Numbered from the stretch's first letter, positions 1 to 10,146 are shown. The stretch: DNA of 64,000 nt from Promethearchaeota archaeon (GCA_019058245.1 JAHPZJ010000019.1:48257-112256), one strand, 5' to 3'. Numbers and translations: made by a program. Notes: generated by a model from the letters alone, not told the origin.

Positions 1-1406
1 AAGATGCCAATGCGTGGTGGGAATCTATTAAAACAACAATTGAAAAGGCAATAAAAAAAAGTGGAATTGATAAAACTGAGATTGTAAGTCTTTCGGTAAC
101 AAATCAGAGGGAAACAATTGTTCCTGTAGATAAAGATGGTAATCCGCTTCATAATGCTTTAGTATGGCAGGATAGAAGGACAGTAAATCAGGTGGAATAT
201 ATTAAAGCTAAAATTGGGATTGATAAGATTTATAAAACAACAGGATTAACAATTGATCCATATTTTTCAGCCACAAAAATACTTTGGTTTAAAGATAAGA
301 AACCTGAAATCTATCAAAAAACTCATAAATTCTTACTTGTCTCGGATTTCATTATTTATAAATTAACAGGGAAATTCTGTACAGATTACTCAAATGCCTC
401 AAGAACAATGCTATTTGATATTAATAACTTAAAATATTCTGAAGAAATTGCATCGGAAATGGAGATAGACTTAGATAAAATGCCAGACACATTTGAAAGC
501 GGAGTTGATATTGGAGAAATTGTTACCGAAGAAACTTTATTTGATAAAAAAACATTAGTAGTAACTGGTGCAGGAGATCAACAATCAGCCGCTTTGGGAG
601 TAGGAGTAGTATCTCCCGGTGAAATTAAATGCACAACTGGAACTGGTAGTTTTATTCTAGCTTATTTAAAACAACCCAAATTTGATCCCGAGAAACGTGT
701 CTTATGTAGTTGTCATGCAGTTCCTGGTGCATGGATTCAAGAAGCTAGTATTTTTACGACTGGAGCAGTACTTAGATGGTTTCGAGATGAATTAGGACTA
801 GCAGAGTGTCAAGCTGCTCAAGAAGGCCAAGATCCTTATGAAATAATTTCCTCTGAGGCAGAAAATTCGTCAATTGGAGCAAATGGAATACTTCTCATAC
901 CCCATTTCGTTGGAGCTGGAGCTCCTCATTGGAATCCGTTTGCAAAAGGCTTAGTGTTTGGTTTATCTTTAGGCCATGAAAGAAAAGATCTATATAGGGC
1001 AGTACTCGAGGGTGTAGCCTATGAAATTAGAAAAAACATCGAAGTTTTTAAAAATCTAGGGATTGAACCAAAAGAATTAATGTTAACAGGGGGAGGATCT
1101 CGATCTGATTTTTGGAATCAGATTTATGCTGATGTACTCGGTATTACATGTGTTCGAAATATCATAGAAGAATCAACTTCATTAGGTGCTGCGATTTTAG
1201 CTGCATCGGGAGCTGGGCTTTTTCCAGATATTGCAAAAGCCGCTGAAAATTTATGTAAAGTCGATAAAAAGTGGCTTCCTAATGATAATCGACATAAACA
1301 ATATGAGAAATTCTATAATTTGTCTTATGAAATTTATAATATCTTGAATAGTAAAAGTATATACAAGAAATTCAATGATCTTACTTTACCTAAAGACTCT
1401 GAATAA
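1..1406 (+). CDS. FGGY-family carbohydrate kinase, glycerol-kinase-like (5' truncated by window edge)
   Basis: Sugar or glycerol kinase that phosphorylates its substrate with ATP in the cytoplasm. The reading frame is open from base 3 and runs through the GTG at 192, so the true start lies outside the window; a few dozen N-terminal residues are missing. Visible family motifs are TNQRET and VWQDRRT near the upstream edge, GAGDQQSAALG followed by TTGTGSF in the middle, and a C-terminal LTGGGSRSDFWNQ that matches the adenosine-binding motif of FGGY kinases. The TNQRET and WQDRRT signatures favour glycerol kinase over xylulokinase, but the substrate cannot be fixed by eye. The gene is followed by about 170 bases without a gene. 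Confidence 0.85.
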   Translation, partial: DANAWWESIKTTIEKAIKKSGIDKTEIVSLSVTNQRETIVPVDKDGNPLHNALVWQDRRTVNQVEYIKAKIGIDKIYKTTGLTIDPYFSATKILWFKDKKPEIYQKTHKFLLVSDFIIYKLTGKFCTDYSNASRTMLFDINNLKYSEEIASEMEIDLDKMPDTFESGVDIGEIVTEETLFDKKTLVVTGAGDQQSAALGVGVVSPGEIKCTTGTGSFILAYLKQPKFDPEKRVLCSCHAVPGAWIQEASIFTTGAVLRWFRDELGLAECQAAQEGQDPYEIISSEAENSSIGANGILLIPHFVGAGAPHWNPFAKGLVFGLSLGHERKDLYRAVLEGVAYEIRKNIEVFKNLGIEPKELMLTGGGSRSDFWNQIYADVLGITCVRNIIEESTSLGAAILAASGAGLFPDIAKAAENLCKVDKKWLPNDNRHKQYEKFYNLSYEIYNILNSKSIYKKFNDLTLPKDSE

Positions 1407-1574
1407 AAATTAGAATTTATATCATAATACTCAATTTTATATATTTTAAATGTTATTTTTTCTATAATCAAAATTACTCGGTATTATATAGAGCAAATTT
1501 CTTTTTATAATGCTGAAACCAGTTGAGTAGAAAAAGAAATAGTACAAATCGACACTATAAAAAAAAAATAAAAT

Positions 1575-2192
1575 GTGAAAAAAATGGAAAATAATTCTAC
1601 AAGTATTGTAAAAGAGTATAGTAAAAACCAAAGAATAGTAGCTTTAGTATTTTATATCCTAATTGTTAGTGCGAGTTTAATTACTATTTTAGGAGTTATA
1701 TGGACTCTAGCGGACATATTTATCGGAACTACTGGTAAATTTGAGCAATTTATATCTCTAAACTTAGGATATCAAATAGCTATTATTGGTGGACTTTTGG
1801 CAGGATTATTTTTTATATTAATTTTCTTTTTTGGGTTATTTAAAAGAACTTCGAAATCATTGATTAATTTTATTTATAAAAAAAGAGAGCTTGAGGAAAA
1901 ATACAAAAATCGTATTGATGTCAAAATTGCGGTAGCAGGATTATTAGTAAGTCTAATAGGTATCATAATTGGTTTAATATTTGCAATTATTCTTGAGATT
2001 TTGAGTTTTTCCACTGGAGAATCTTCCAGCCTTCTAACTATTTTTGGTAGTACAGGACCTTGGGTTTTATTCATTGGTGCGGGAATATTTTTATGTATTG
2101 GGATTGCTCTTTTTATGATTTACTTCTGGAAGAATGGAAAATTTACTATTTTGAGACTTATTGGAGCTATTGAGAAGGAAAGTAAAGATTGA
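1575..2192 (+). CDS. Four-helix membrane protein of unknown function
   Basis: I do not recognise this protein. It has four hydrophobic stretches at about residues 20-44, 65-90, 117-142 and 157-184, separated by a charged loop near residues 91-116 rich in Lys, Arg and Glu, and a short charged C-tail. This suggests an integral membrane protein with the loop in the cytoplasm. The frame can start at GTG 1575 or at the in-frame ATG 1584, which gives a 202-residue product; the ATG is at least as likely. It stands alone between the kinase and the HerA-like gene. Confidence 0.6.
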   Translation: MKKMENNSTSIVKEYSKNQRIVALVFYILIVSASLITILGVIWTLADIFIGTTGKFEQFISLNLGYQIAIIGGLLAGLFFILIFFFGLFKRTSKSLINFIYKKRELEEKYKNRIDVKIAVAGLLVSLIGIIIGLIFAIILEILSFSTGESSSLLTIFGSTGPWVLFIGAGIFLCIGIALFMIYFWKNGKFTILRLIGAIEKESKD

Positions 2193-2338
2193 GTGCCAAA
2201 AAAAGCTAGATAAGAAAAATATCCATTAATTATAATTAAATCAGAAATTTTTTGCTCTTATATTTTTTTTATTTTATATTATCATCAAATTAATTTAATG
2301 TAAAAATTTACTCAATTTATCTATGCCGATTTGATTTT

Positions 2339-3865
2339 ATGGCAATTAAAGTTGGAACTGTATTTAATTACTTACAATTACCTAATGTATCTAAATTTGC
2401 ATTTGTTATTAATAAAAGACAAGATGGTACCCTTATACAAAAAGGATTATTTGTCTATACAAATTCGAGTGAAGGATTCTTAATTGGAACGATTGAAGAG
2501 ATTGTCTTATTGAATGAGTATTTTGCTGATGCTCTTACAATCAAAGCGTTTAACAATAATAATAATCCTAACATCCTTAAAGGTCTTTTTCCCAGTGATG
2601 ATTTTGAATTTGCAATTGCGATAGTGAAATGCCTAGGGCTGATAATATTTAAGGATAAAGACAATCAAGAAATTGTAAGAGTTCAACGAATGAGTTATCC
2701 TGCGAGTCCAGGAAAAGAAGTATATATGGTAGAGGAAGAAGTTCTTAATAAGTTCTTAGGATTCGATAGTAAAGCTGGTTTAAATTTAGGACGAGTGAAG
2801 GTAACAAATTCTGAAGCACTAGTCAATATGAATAGATTGCTAAATAAGCATTTTGCTATTCTTTCAATCTCAGGAGGTGGTAAGAGTTACCTTACATCAG
2901 TACTTATCGAAGAATTACTGATAAGAAATAAGGATTTTGGAACACCTTCCATAATTTTATTTGATGTACATGGAGAATATTTGTATTTAAAAGATATTCC
3001 TAAGTTTAAAGACAGAGTGAAAATTCAAGATATCTCATACTTTCAAATAGGAGTACCTAAATTATCCGCCTATTCTTTCAAAAAATATCAAGAACAAATT
3101 TCATCAGTTCAATTAAGAGAACTCTCTAAATATATAAAAAAATTGAGGAAAGAAAAACAAAAGAAAAATCAATATTCTTTAACTGATATAATTAAAGTTG
3201 TTGAAGAAGAAACTGATGGAAACAAGAGTACAAAACAAGCATTAATAGGGTGGCTCTCAGAATTGGAACGATTGACTCTCTTTGGATCTCAGGAGAATCC
3301 TTCATTAGATAAAGTAGTGAATAATCAAGAAATCACTATTTTTAACTTTCAGAAAGAAGTGAGTATTAGAAAAAAGCAAATTATTGTTGATTATATTTGC
3401 AACCGTCTATTTAATCTCCGAAGAAATGACAATATAGCCCCATTTTTGCTCGTTGTAGAAGAGGCTCATCAATTCTGCCCAGAGGCAGCCCATTCCAAAG
3501 CCATCTCCAAACCTATTATAGAAATGCTTGCTCGAGAGGGAAGAAAATTTATGGCATGCTTATGTTTAATTAGTCAGAGACCAAAAAAGTTGAGTACAAC
3601 TGCATTATCTCAATGCAATTCAAAATTAGTATTAAGTATTAAAAATCCATATGATTTAAAACATCTAATGGATAGTTCAGAAGCGATAACTAAAGAATAC
3701 GCTAATATAATTTCAAGCTTGGGCGTTGGAGAAATGTTGTTGATGGGAAATGCAGTAAATTATCCTGTGTTCATTGATGTGAGAAAGAGAAAATTTAAAT
3801 TAAGGGATGAAGCGAAATCTTTAGCCCAATTCTGTTTAGATTGGCAAAAAAAAGAATTAATATAA
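2339..3865 (+). CDS. HerA-like hexameric ATPase
   Basis: Member of the HerA/FtsK-type P-loop ATPases, which in archaea translocate DNA and usually work with the NurA nuclease in break resection. It is 508 residues with an N-terminal beta-barrel-like region (about 1-150), a Walker A at 176-183 reading SISGGGKS, in which the usual first Gly is Ser, and a Walker B LLVVEEAHQF near residue 370. An arginine-containing sensor stretch follows (ISQRPKKLSTTALSQC), as in HerA. No NurA gene lies nearby. The start is the ATG at 2339. The 3' end overlaps the convergent gene at 3857-4096 by 9 bases. DNA-related function is a family inference. Confidence 0.8.
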   Translation: MAIKVGTVFNYLQLPNVSKFAFVINKRQDGTLIQKGLFVYTNSSEGFLIGTIEEIVLLNEYFADALTIKAFNNNNNPNILKGLFPSDDFEFAIAIVKCLGLIIFKDKDNQEIVRVQRMSYPASPGKEVYMVEEEVLNKFLGFDSKAGLNLGRVKVTNSEALVNMNRLLNKHFAILSISGGGKSYLTSVLIEELLIRNKDFGTPSIILFDVHGEYLYLKDIPKFKDRVKIQDISYFQIGVPKLSAYSFKKYQEQISSVQLRELSKYIKKLRKEKQKKNQYSLTDIIKVVEEETDGNKSTKQALIGWLSELERLTLFGSQENPSLDKVVNNQEITIFNFQKEVSIRKKQIIVDYICNRLFNLRRNDNIAPFLLVVEEAHQFCPEAAHSKAISKPIIEMLAREGRKFMACLCLISQRPKKLSTTALSQCNSKLVLSIKNPYDLKHLMDSSEAITKEYANIISSLGVGEMLLMGNAVNYPVFIDVRKRKFKLRDEAKSLAQFCLDWQKKELI

Positions 3866-4096
3866 ATCTGTAACTAAACCTTCTCTTAGAGCTTGATTAT
3901 TTTTATTAAGAACAATCATGTTCTTGTTTTTTGAAACACGAAATACATTAATTATTGCCATACTCTCCAACTTCATAAATAATTCTTCTAAAATTAATGA
4001 ATTTACAAAAGGAAATTCTTTTTTGAGAAGTTCCTCCAATCTTTTATCCAATATTTCTCCTTTATTTTTGATTAAAATATCGATTATAGAATTCAT
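3857..4096 (-). CDS. Small hypothetical protein, 79 aa
   Basis: I do not recognise it. The 79-residue product is predicted to be mostly helical with a short beta hairpin near the end (INVFRVSKNKNMIVLNKNN), a layout compatible with a winged-helix-like fold. It starts at an ATG and converges on the HerA-like gene with a 9-base tail-to-tail overlap. The reverse frame also encodes a 63-residue open stretch of hydrophobic low-complexity sequence, which looks like a shadow. It is kept as a gene because its composition is balanced and its charge pattern protein-like, but confidence is moderate. Confidence 0.5.
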   Translation of the reverse strand: MNSIIDILIKNKGEILDKRLEELLKKEFPFVNSLILEELFMKLESMAIINVFRVSKNKNMIVLNKNNQALREGLVTDLY

Positions 4097-4214
4097 TACT
4101 GGTTTTTGATTCCAACGATGAGATTCGATTTTATGTCACCTATTATAATACATATAAAAATAGAATACAATAATGAAGAATATCTTTTTTCTAATTAATT
4201 TTTGCTATTTTATT

Positions 4215-6446
4215 TTATACAAATAATCTATCTTCTTTAGATTCTTCAATTCTTCGACTCTTAAGTTTATCACCAAATTCCTCATACCATTGGATTACTT
4301 CTTTAGTTAAAGTGGGATTCAATGATTTTCTTGCTTCATTAAAATGCTCTAATGATACTACTCTCGCCCTTATATTTTCTCTTAAAGCAATCATAGCCGC
4401 CTCTCGACACCAAGTTTCAATATCTGCCCCAGAAAAACCCTGAATTGTATCATTTAACTCTTCTAAATTTATGTTACTTGCCAAAGGCATTTCTTTTGTA
4501 AATATTTTTAAAATTTCAAGTCTTCCTTTTTCTTCCGGTACAGGGACCAATAATATCCGATCAATTCTACCAGGTCTTATTAATGCGGGATCTAAGATAT
4601 CGGGACGATTTGTTGCCGCGATTACAACAATATCTTTCATAATTTCTAAACCGTCTAACTCTGTTAAAAATTGAGATAACACTTTTTCTGTTACTCCGGA
4701 ATCAGATGTATGTCTGCCTCTACTTGGAGCAATCGAATCAAATTCATCAAAAAAGATAATACAAGGAGATGCCATTTTTGCTTTGCGAAATACTTCTCTT
4801 ATTGCTTTTTCAGATTCACCGACCCATTTTGATAAGAGTTCTGGCCCTTTAATTGATATAAAATTTGCTTTACTTTCAGTTGCTACAGCTCTTGCTAATA
4901 GTGTTTTACCACAACCAGGAGGACCATAAAGTAGAATTCCTTTTGGAGGAGTAATTCCCATACGACTAAAGATATTTGGATGTGATATTGGCCATTCAAC
5001 TGCTTCTATTAACTTTTGTTTTAAGTCATCAAGTCCACCCACTCTTTCCCATGGAACATTAGGAACTTCCACAAAGACTTCTCTTATTCCAGAAGGTAAA
5101 ACTTCTTTTAACGCTTCTTCAAAATCATCTTTGGTCACTTCAATTTGTTCCAATAATTCTGGGTCAATTATTTCTGATTCCAAGTCAATTTTAGGTAAAT
5201 AACGTCGTAAAGCAGACATGGCAGCTTCTCGACACACGGCAGAAATATCAGCCCCTACAAAACCATGAGTTATTTGAGAAAATTCTTTCAATGATATTTT
5301 CTTATCAAGGGGCATGTTTCGAGTATGAATCTGAAATATTTCTCTTCTGCCTTTTTCATTTGGTACTTTTATTTCTATTTCACGATCAAATCTTCCAGGA
5401 CGTCTTAAAGCTTCATCTAAGCTATTAGGTCTATTGGTTGCCCCAATTACAATTACTTTACCCCTCCCATGCAATCCATCCATTAATGCTAATAATTGAG
5501 CAACAACTCTCCGTTCAACTTCTCCAGTTACAGTTTCTCTTTTTGGGGCAATAGCATCAATCTCATCTATAAATATAATAGCAGGACTTTTTTCTTCTGC
5601 TTCAATGAAAATTTTTCTCAATTTTTTTTCTGATTCTCCATAAAACTTACTCATAATTTCTGGACCATTTATTGAAATGAAATGTGCTTCACTTTCATTT
5701 GCTACAGCTTTTGCTAATAGAGTCTTCCCACATCCAGGTGGACCTCTTAATAGAACTCCTTTTGGAGGGTCAATGCCTAAACGTTTAAATAGAGAAGGAT
5801 GTCTAAGTGGTAATTCTACCATTTCTCTTACTCTCTGAATCTCTTTATCTAATCCACCAACATCTTCATATGAGATGTATTTAATCCCTGTATCGACCTC
5901 CTCTGTGATCCTTTCGCTAATATTGAGTAAGGTGTCTGGTTTTATGATACAAACCCCACTAGGTCTTATATTTATTACTTTAAATGTTATTTCTCGACTA
6001 ATGCCAATTGATATGAAGATAAAATCATCAAGCGTTACTGGATAATTATTTAATTTTCTTTTTACAAAACTTTCAAATCTAGGATTATTTTTAATAGGAA
6101 AATTTGACGGCGCCAATACGATATTTTGAGCGACTACAGCATTCACTTTTCTTATTTCAATAGTATCATCGATTCTAGTTCCTGTATTTTTTTGCAGTCT
6201 AGAATCCACTCGTACAATCCCTAATCCATTATCTTGTGGATAACTTGGCCATGCAATCCCAGCACTCTCTTTTTTACCATTGACTGCAATAACATCCCCA
6301 GTCTGAATTTTAAGCTTTTCCATTGTTTTAGGATCAATTCTAACAATATTACGCCCAATGTCTCTTTTTTTAGCCTTTTGTACTCTTAAATTCACACTAG
6401 GGCTATCATCATCCTTATCCTTCTCAGTATTACCTTTCGATGACAT
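4215..6446 (-). CDS. cdc48: Cdc48/p97/VAT-type AAA+ unfoldase
   Basis: Double-ring AAA+ ATPase that unfolds or extracts proteins for degradation or remodelling in the cytoplasm. At 743 residues it has the usual family length. The order is an N-terminal substrate/adaptor domain (about 20-190, double-psi barrel plus Cdc48_2), D1 with Walker A GPPGCGKT at 235-242 and Walker [10 protein letters not shown], and D2 with a second GPPGCGKT at 508-515 and IIFFDEFDS. Both rings carry Asn-Arg-Pro sensor stretches (ATNRP) and RRPGRFD/IRPGRID arginine-finger regions. The C-terminus ends Leu-Phe-Val, a possible HbYX-like proteasome-docking tail with Phe in place of Tyr. It is followed downstream, on the convergent side, by the HerA-like gene. 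Confidence 0.97.
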   Translation of the reverse strand: MSSKGNTEKDKDDDSPSVNLRVQKAKKRDIGRNIVRIDPKTMEKLKIQTGDVIAVNGKKESAGIAWPSYPQDNGLGIVRVDSRLQKNTGTRIDDTIEIRKVNAVVAQNIVLAPSNFPIKNNPRFESFVKRKLNNYPVTLDDFIFISIGISREITFKVINIRPSGVCIIKPDTLLNISERITEEVDTGIKYISYEDVGGLDKEIQRVREMVELPLRHPSLFKRLGIDPPKGVLLRGPPGCGKTLLAKAVANESEAHFISINGPEIMSKFYGESEKKLRKIFIEAEEKSPAIIFIDEIDAIAPKRETVTGEVERRVVAQLLALMDGLHGRGKVIVIGATNRPNSLDEALRRPGRFDREIEIKVPNEKGRREIFQIHTRNMPLDKKISLKEFSQITHGFVGADISAVCREAAMSALRRYLPKIDLESEIIDPELLEQIEVTKDDFEEALKEVLPSGIREVFVEVPNVPWERVGGLDDLKQKLIEAVEWPISHPNIFSRMGITPPKGILLYGPPGCGKTLLARAVATESKANFISIKGPELLSKWVGESEKAIREVFRKAKMASPCIIFFDEFDSIAPSRGRHTSDSGVTEKVLSQFLTELDGLEIMKDIVVIAATNRPDILDPALIRPGRIDRILLVPVPEEKGRLEILKIFTKEMPLASNINLEELNDTIQGFSGADIETWCREAAMIALRENIRARVVSLEHFNEARKSLNPTLTKEVIQWYEEFGDKLKSRRIEESKEDRLFV

Positions 6447-6541
6447 AATAAATTGACTCTAATTTTATTATTTTAGTATACTATTAAGTAATCTTAATTT
6501 CGTAAAAATTTTTCCTTTTTTTTTTATAAGATATCATAACT

Positions 6542-7591
6542 TTATTTAATAAAATCATCCAAGGAGACTTGAACTTTAACATCATTTATTTTTCTAAGTC
6601 TATCTAATGCATTATTAACTCTTTGTTTTGAAAAATTATGTTCTTCTATAAGTAATTCTTCCAATTTTTCAAACTCGACTTTCTTTGGTTTTGGAACCTT
6701 GTAATCTTTTTTTACATCTGGTTGAAGAAAAATTTTTCTGATTTGAGCTATTATTTCTGAATCTATAAAGATCTCCTTTTCCCCAACTTTTATTTCGCTT
6801 TTTAATATATTTTCTATAGAATCATATTTTTTAATTAACTCTAATGCAGTTTTTTGACCAATGCCTTTAATACCTGGAAAAAAATCGGTTCCAATTAATA
6901 TTCCCATATCGATCAATTGCTCCCGAGAAATTCCGAGATTACTCAAAAATTTAGCTAAAGAAACATATTCAATATCTAAAGTAACTGTTGTATCTTTTAC
7001 CTTTTTACTTCGACTTATAGCAAAATTTCGAATCAACCGTTCTCCGCCAAATAATAATGTATCATAATCTTGAGAAGCACAAGCCCAAGCATCACCATTC
7101 TCAACTAAATATGCTGATTGGGCTTCTCCTTCCGAACTAGCTTGAATAATAGGAATTCCCATATAATCTATCAATTTCTTGCTTTCCTCTATCATCCCTG
7201 TGTCAAGTTTAGAAGTTAACTGAGCATATTTTTTAGCTTCTTTAAAATCTTCAGCATCCTGGGCGGTAATCATTTTTTGTTTAGCTTCTTCTTTAATCCT
7301 TTTCCTCTCTCTTACAGTTTCTAATTTCAGTTCGGAGGAAATTCCATCGAAGACATAAATGGGATTAATATTATTCTCTAAGAAATTAATTGATCTGTAA
7401 AAAAGACCAGAAAGATGTGATGTAATATTTCCCTGATAATCCTTTAAAGGGGTTCCATCTCTCTGTCTTATTATTGCTAGAAATTGATAAATGGTGTTAA
7501 ACGCATCGATTGCTATTTTTTTTTTAAAGAGATTTTCAAATGTAATGACTCTTTTAACTTCATTTACCAATTCGTTTATCTTTACGCCCAT
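6542..7591 (-). CDS. fen: Flap endonuclease FEN-1
   Basis: Structure-specific 5' flap endonuclease that removes RNA primers and flaps during lagging-strand synthesis and base excision repair. The XPG-N domain covers about 1-100 (IAIDAFNTIYQF, VFDG) and the XPG-I domain follows (SEGEAQSAYL, ASQDYDTLLFG), with a helix-hairpin-helix (IGTDFFPGIKGIG). The C-terminus, QVSLDDFIK, is a good PCNA-interacting (PIP) motif. I chose the ATG at 7591, giving Met-Gly-Val, because the Gly at position 2 is conserved in FEN-1 and forms part of the active site after Met removal; an upstream in-frame ATG at 7624 would add 11 Lys-rich residues. It sits between cdc48 and nob1 on the same strand. Confidence 0.96.
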   Translation of the reverse strand: MGVKINELVNEVKRVITFENLFKKKIAIDAFNTIYQFLAIIRQRDGTPLKDYQGNITSHLSGLFYRSINFLENNINPIYVFDGISSELKLETVRERKRIKEEAKQKMITAQDAEDFKEAKKYAQLTSKLDTGMIEESKKLIDYMGIPIIQASSEGEAQSAYLVENGDAWACASQDYDTLLFGGERLIRNFAISRSKKVKDTTVTLDIEYVSLAKFLSNLGISREQLIDMGILIGTDFFPGIKGIGQKTALELIKKYDSIENILKSEIKVGEKEIFIDSEIIAQIRKIFLQPDVKKDYKVPKPKKVEFEKLEELLIEEHNFSKQRVNNALDRLRKINDVKVQVSLDDFIK

Positions 7592-7670
7592 ATCTAATTT
7601 ATTCCCTGTTTTCTTCTTCTTCAATAAATAATTATTTAACTACTTATATAATTTCCACAAATATATCATC

Positions 7671-8207
7671 CTATTTTTTTGGTCGTCTTTTTAATTTTGA
7701 TCCACAAATTTCACATAATCGATTTAAATCTTCGACATTATGAATTTTCCCACATTGTGGGCAATAAACCTGCCAGGTTATCTTAGATTCAATCCCTTCT
7801 TTATATAAAGGTAAAAAAGGAACACTTAATTCAGAGCACACATTTTCAATAGAATAATCATTAGAAAACATGGTAACTTTTCTATTGAATTTTCGAGTTA
7901 ATTCTAAAGTCAACGCTATTAATTCTTTATCAGCTTTCGAAAGAGCCTTAAAATCTCCTGTTTTTTTTGATACAATAATTATCTTTTCTATATATTTATT
8001 TTCAGGATGTTTAACCCTTAGCTTATTAGTTTCAATCGCAGCATTGATTTTATTTAATATATTTCTATTTTTTTCTCTATATCTATGATCTCTTATTTCA
8101 TCAATTATAGAAGGTGTAGTATAAGCAATTCCTTTAAATAAACTAAAATCTATTCCAGTTAGAAAAATATTAGCGTCAAGAATATAAATATCATCTTTTT
8201 TTTTCAT
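7671..8207 (-). CDS. nob1: Nob1-like rRNA endonuclease (PIN domain plus zinc ribbon)
   Basis: Endonuclease that in archaea and eukaryotes matures the 3' end of small-subunit rRNA. The PIN domain fills residues 1-130 with acidic catalytic positions visible in YILDANIF (Asp11), IIDEIRDH, SKADKEL and MFSNDYS. A C-terminal zinc ribbon has two Cys pairs (CPQC and CEIC), followed by a basic tail KLKRRPKK. Length, 178 residues, fits archaeal Nob1. It is preceded by NAD kinase and followed by fen on the same strand, with short gaps, so co-transcription is possible. Confidence 0.93.
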   Translation of the reverse strand: MKKKDDIYILDANIFLTGIDFSLFKGIAYTTPSIIDEIRDHRYREKNRNILNKINAAIETNKLRVKHPENKYIEKIIIVSKKTGDFKALSKADKELIALTLELTRKFNRKVTMFSNDYSIENVCSELSVPFLPLYKEGIESKITWQVYCPQCGKIHNVEDLNRLCEICGSKLKRRPKK

Positions 8208-8267
8208 ATCACTATTCTTAGGTGATGTAATTTGGGAAAGGTTATTAAAAAATTAAATTTTGTAAAA

Positions 8268-9167
8268 TTACAATTCAGGAGAATCATCAATAGGTACTCT
8301 TCTTATTGTACTAATAATTTTCTTTCTCAATCGAGTATAATAACTTCCTTCAAACCGAATAAATTTATTTTGAGATTTTGCTTTACATATTTTAATTTTA
8401 GTATTAGGAGCAATTCTTTTAATGATTTGTTGACCATCTATAACAATTTTACCATCTAATCTGGGCCTCAAAATTCGAATCTCGATTTCAGATTCAAGAG
8501 GTACTATTATTGGTTTTAAACCCGATCCTGCATAACTGTTTAGTGGCGTGATTTGCATAGAATCCATAGTGGGATTTATAATCGCCCCACCTGCACTTAA
8601 ATTATATGCTGTGGATCCTGTAGGAGTAGATATAATTATTCCATCTAAATAACTACGATTTAAAAATATTCCATCAATTCTAATAGACATTTGCATAACT
8701 TTAGAGCTTTTTGAAGATACAATTAGTATTTCATTTAAAGCATTAGTTAACTTAATATCACCAGAATCCTTCACGATATAGGCTGCTATTTTTGAACATA
8801 CTTCTATTGAATATTCTCCGTTTAATACCCTAGATAAGTCTTTGAAGATTAATCTTCCAGTAGATTCATCCAAGAATCCGATAGAACCAACATTTACACC
8901 TAGAATTGGCGGAGGGTCTTGTTGAGATAAACTACTTGCCACTCTTAAAATTGAACCGTCTCCTCCAACAATTACTATGAATTTTATTTTCTCTGCCGTC
9001 ATTTCTCCTAAATCCATACCATTATGAGGTAGAATCTTTGGAGCAATTCTAGTTTCAAGATATACTACTTCCCCTTTTTGAACTAAGTACTCAAATATCC
9101 TTCTCGTTAATTTAATAGCTCTTTCTGAATCCAACCTACAAGCTAAAGCAATTGGTTTTTTCTCCAT
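8268..9167 (-). CDS. nadK: NAD kinase
   Basis: Phosphorylates NAD (using ATP or polyphosphate) to make NADP. The signature GGDGSI lies at residues 68-73, followed by GVNVGSIGFLDE, the NEILI stretch, and the conserved TPTGSTAYNLSAGG loop that binds the nicotinamide nucleotide. The 299-residue length and domain order (alpha/beta N-domain, all-beta C-domain) fit archaeal and bacterial NadK. Start is the ATG at 9167. It lies between aIF5A and nob1 on the same strand, about 75 bases downstream of aIF5A. Confidence 0.95.
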   Translation of the reverse strand: MEKKPIALACRLDSERAIKLTRRIFEYLVQKGEVVYLETRIAPKILPHNGMDLGEMTAEKIKFIVIVGGDGSILRVASSLSQQDPPPILGVNVGSIGFLDESTGRLIFKDLSRVLNGEYSIEVCSKIAAYIVKDSGDIKLTNALNEILIVSSKSSKVMQMSIRIDGIFLNRSYLDGIIISTPTGSTAYNLSAGGAIINPTMDSMQITPLNSYAGSGLKPIIVPLESEIEIRILRPRLDGKIVIDGQQIIKRIAPNTKIKICKAKSQNKFIRFEGSYYTRLRKKIISTIRRVPIDDSPEL

Positions 9168-9243
9168 AGCCCTTGAACATTCTTTTTAAGTACTTCAAAA
9201 AAAAAATTGGATAATTTAATTTATGAAAAGATTTAAAACTAAA

Positions 9244-9672
9244 TTAATTACTGAAAACTCTATTTATAAGGGTTTTTCCTGCCATTTGCCAATATTCTAC
9301 TTGAGTTGTTGAGATCTTACTAGGCTCTTCTTGAAGCACCTTTAATTTTTTTTTAAGATCCTCATCCTGTGGCCAATCAACATCAAATGATTCATATGAT
9401 TCCAAATCCATAATATTGATGGATGCATCCTCAATAAAATTAATTTGGGCATTTCCTTTTATAATTTCAGGAGTATCAACGACATGTCCCGATGGAATAG
9501 TAAGACTCCTTTTGTTGTTATCGAACATTCCAACACATACGACTCTTACTTTAGCGTGACCATGTTTCCCGCTTTTTGAACGCTCAGTACTCTTAATGAT
9601 ACATGGCTCTTCATCAACCATAATGTATTGTCCTGCTTTTAACTTTTGAATCTCAGTTCTTCTTATTGAAAT
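9244..9672 (-). CDS. eif5A: Translation factor aIF5A (hypusine-containing), probable ATT start
   Basis: Archaeal initiation factor 5A, which helps ribosomes through difficult peptide bonds after a lysine is changed to deoxyhypusine or hypusine. The modification loop reads SGKHGHA; the Lys is residue 36 in the numbering used here. The only ATG in frame (9621) falls inside the conserved first strand and would remove AGQYI, which is invariant-like in the family. The frame continues upstream without any ATG, GTG or TTG to a TAA at 9687-9685. An AAAGGTG Shine-Dalgarno sits 7 bases before an ATT at 9672, which would give MSIRRTEIQKLKAGQYI, an N-terminus that fits the family. The start is therefore read as ATT, giving 142 residues. 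A base error remains possible. Confidence 0.92.
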   Translation of the reverse strand: MSIRRTEIQKLKAGQYIMVDEEPCIIKSTERSKSGKHGHAKVRVVCVGMFDNNKRSLTIPSGHVVDTPEIIKGNAQINFIEDASINIMDLESYESFDVDWPQDEDLKKKLKVLQEEPSKISTTQVEYWQMAGKTLINRVFSN

Positions 9673-9678
9673 GATTTT

Positions 9679-9687
9679 ACACCTTTA
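9679..9687 (-). promoter_or_regulatory. Shine-Dalgarno of aIF5A
   Basis: Read on the minus strand this is an AAAGGTG-type ribosome binding site ending 7 bases before the ATT at 9672. The same AAAGGTGA sequence precedes the TTG start of the flavoenzyme gene at 11259, so this signal is used elsewhere in the window. It supports a start upstream of the only in-frame ATG. Confidence 0.55.
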
Positions 9688-10146
9688 ATATGATATACTA
9701 TTAATAAGCTTTAATTTTCTATATTATTGTTTTATCATAAATTTTTCTATTGTTTATATCTATTAATAAGAAGAAGGTCTTATTATTATTAAAAGATCTT
9801 TAAAAACCTGCTAAATAGTTCTTCTTTACGTTCAAAAAATAGGAAACTCAATGTTTAACGATGTCTATTCAGGCGGGTTTCAAAAATATTCTCTTCAATT
9901 ATTAATTGCTTCATATCTTTAAAATTATCATTAACTTTCAGAACATTAGAAGGTCTTTTAGTTTGTTTTTAATTCTACTCAATCATTGACTTTTTTTTAT
10001 AAAATAAATTTTAACTTCTTAGAGTTAAGACTAAACTGCTTATCTTTTTTAAGATTTAAATTCACTATTGACAGAATAGTTTTTAAAAAATATTCAATTA
10101 TAATTATAGATTTTTTAAAAAATATATAAAAATAGGTAAATGGTAT
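9688..10146. other. Gene-free stretch between divergent aIF5A and hotdog gene
   Basis: About 460 bases, very A+T rich, between two divergent genes. No open frame with protein-like composition, no tRNA-like fold and no strong repeat was seen. It must hold the promoters of both genes; an A/T-rich TATA-like run (AAATATATAAAAAT) ends about 10 bases before the ATG at 10147. Confidence 0.6.

Noticed and set aside
8232..8459. Plus-strand 75-codon frame opposite the NAD kinase gene end
   Set aside because: It overlaps the end of the NAD kinase gene on the other strand; the sequence has no family match and its composition reflects the antisense of conserved coding DNA.
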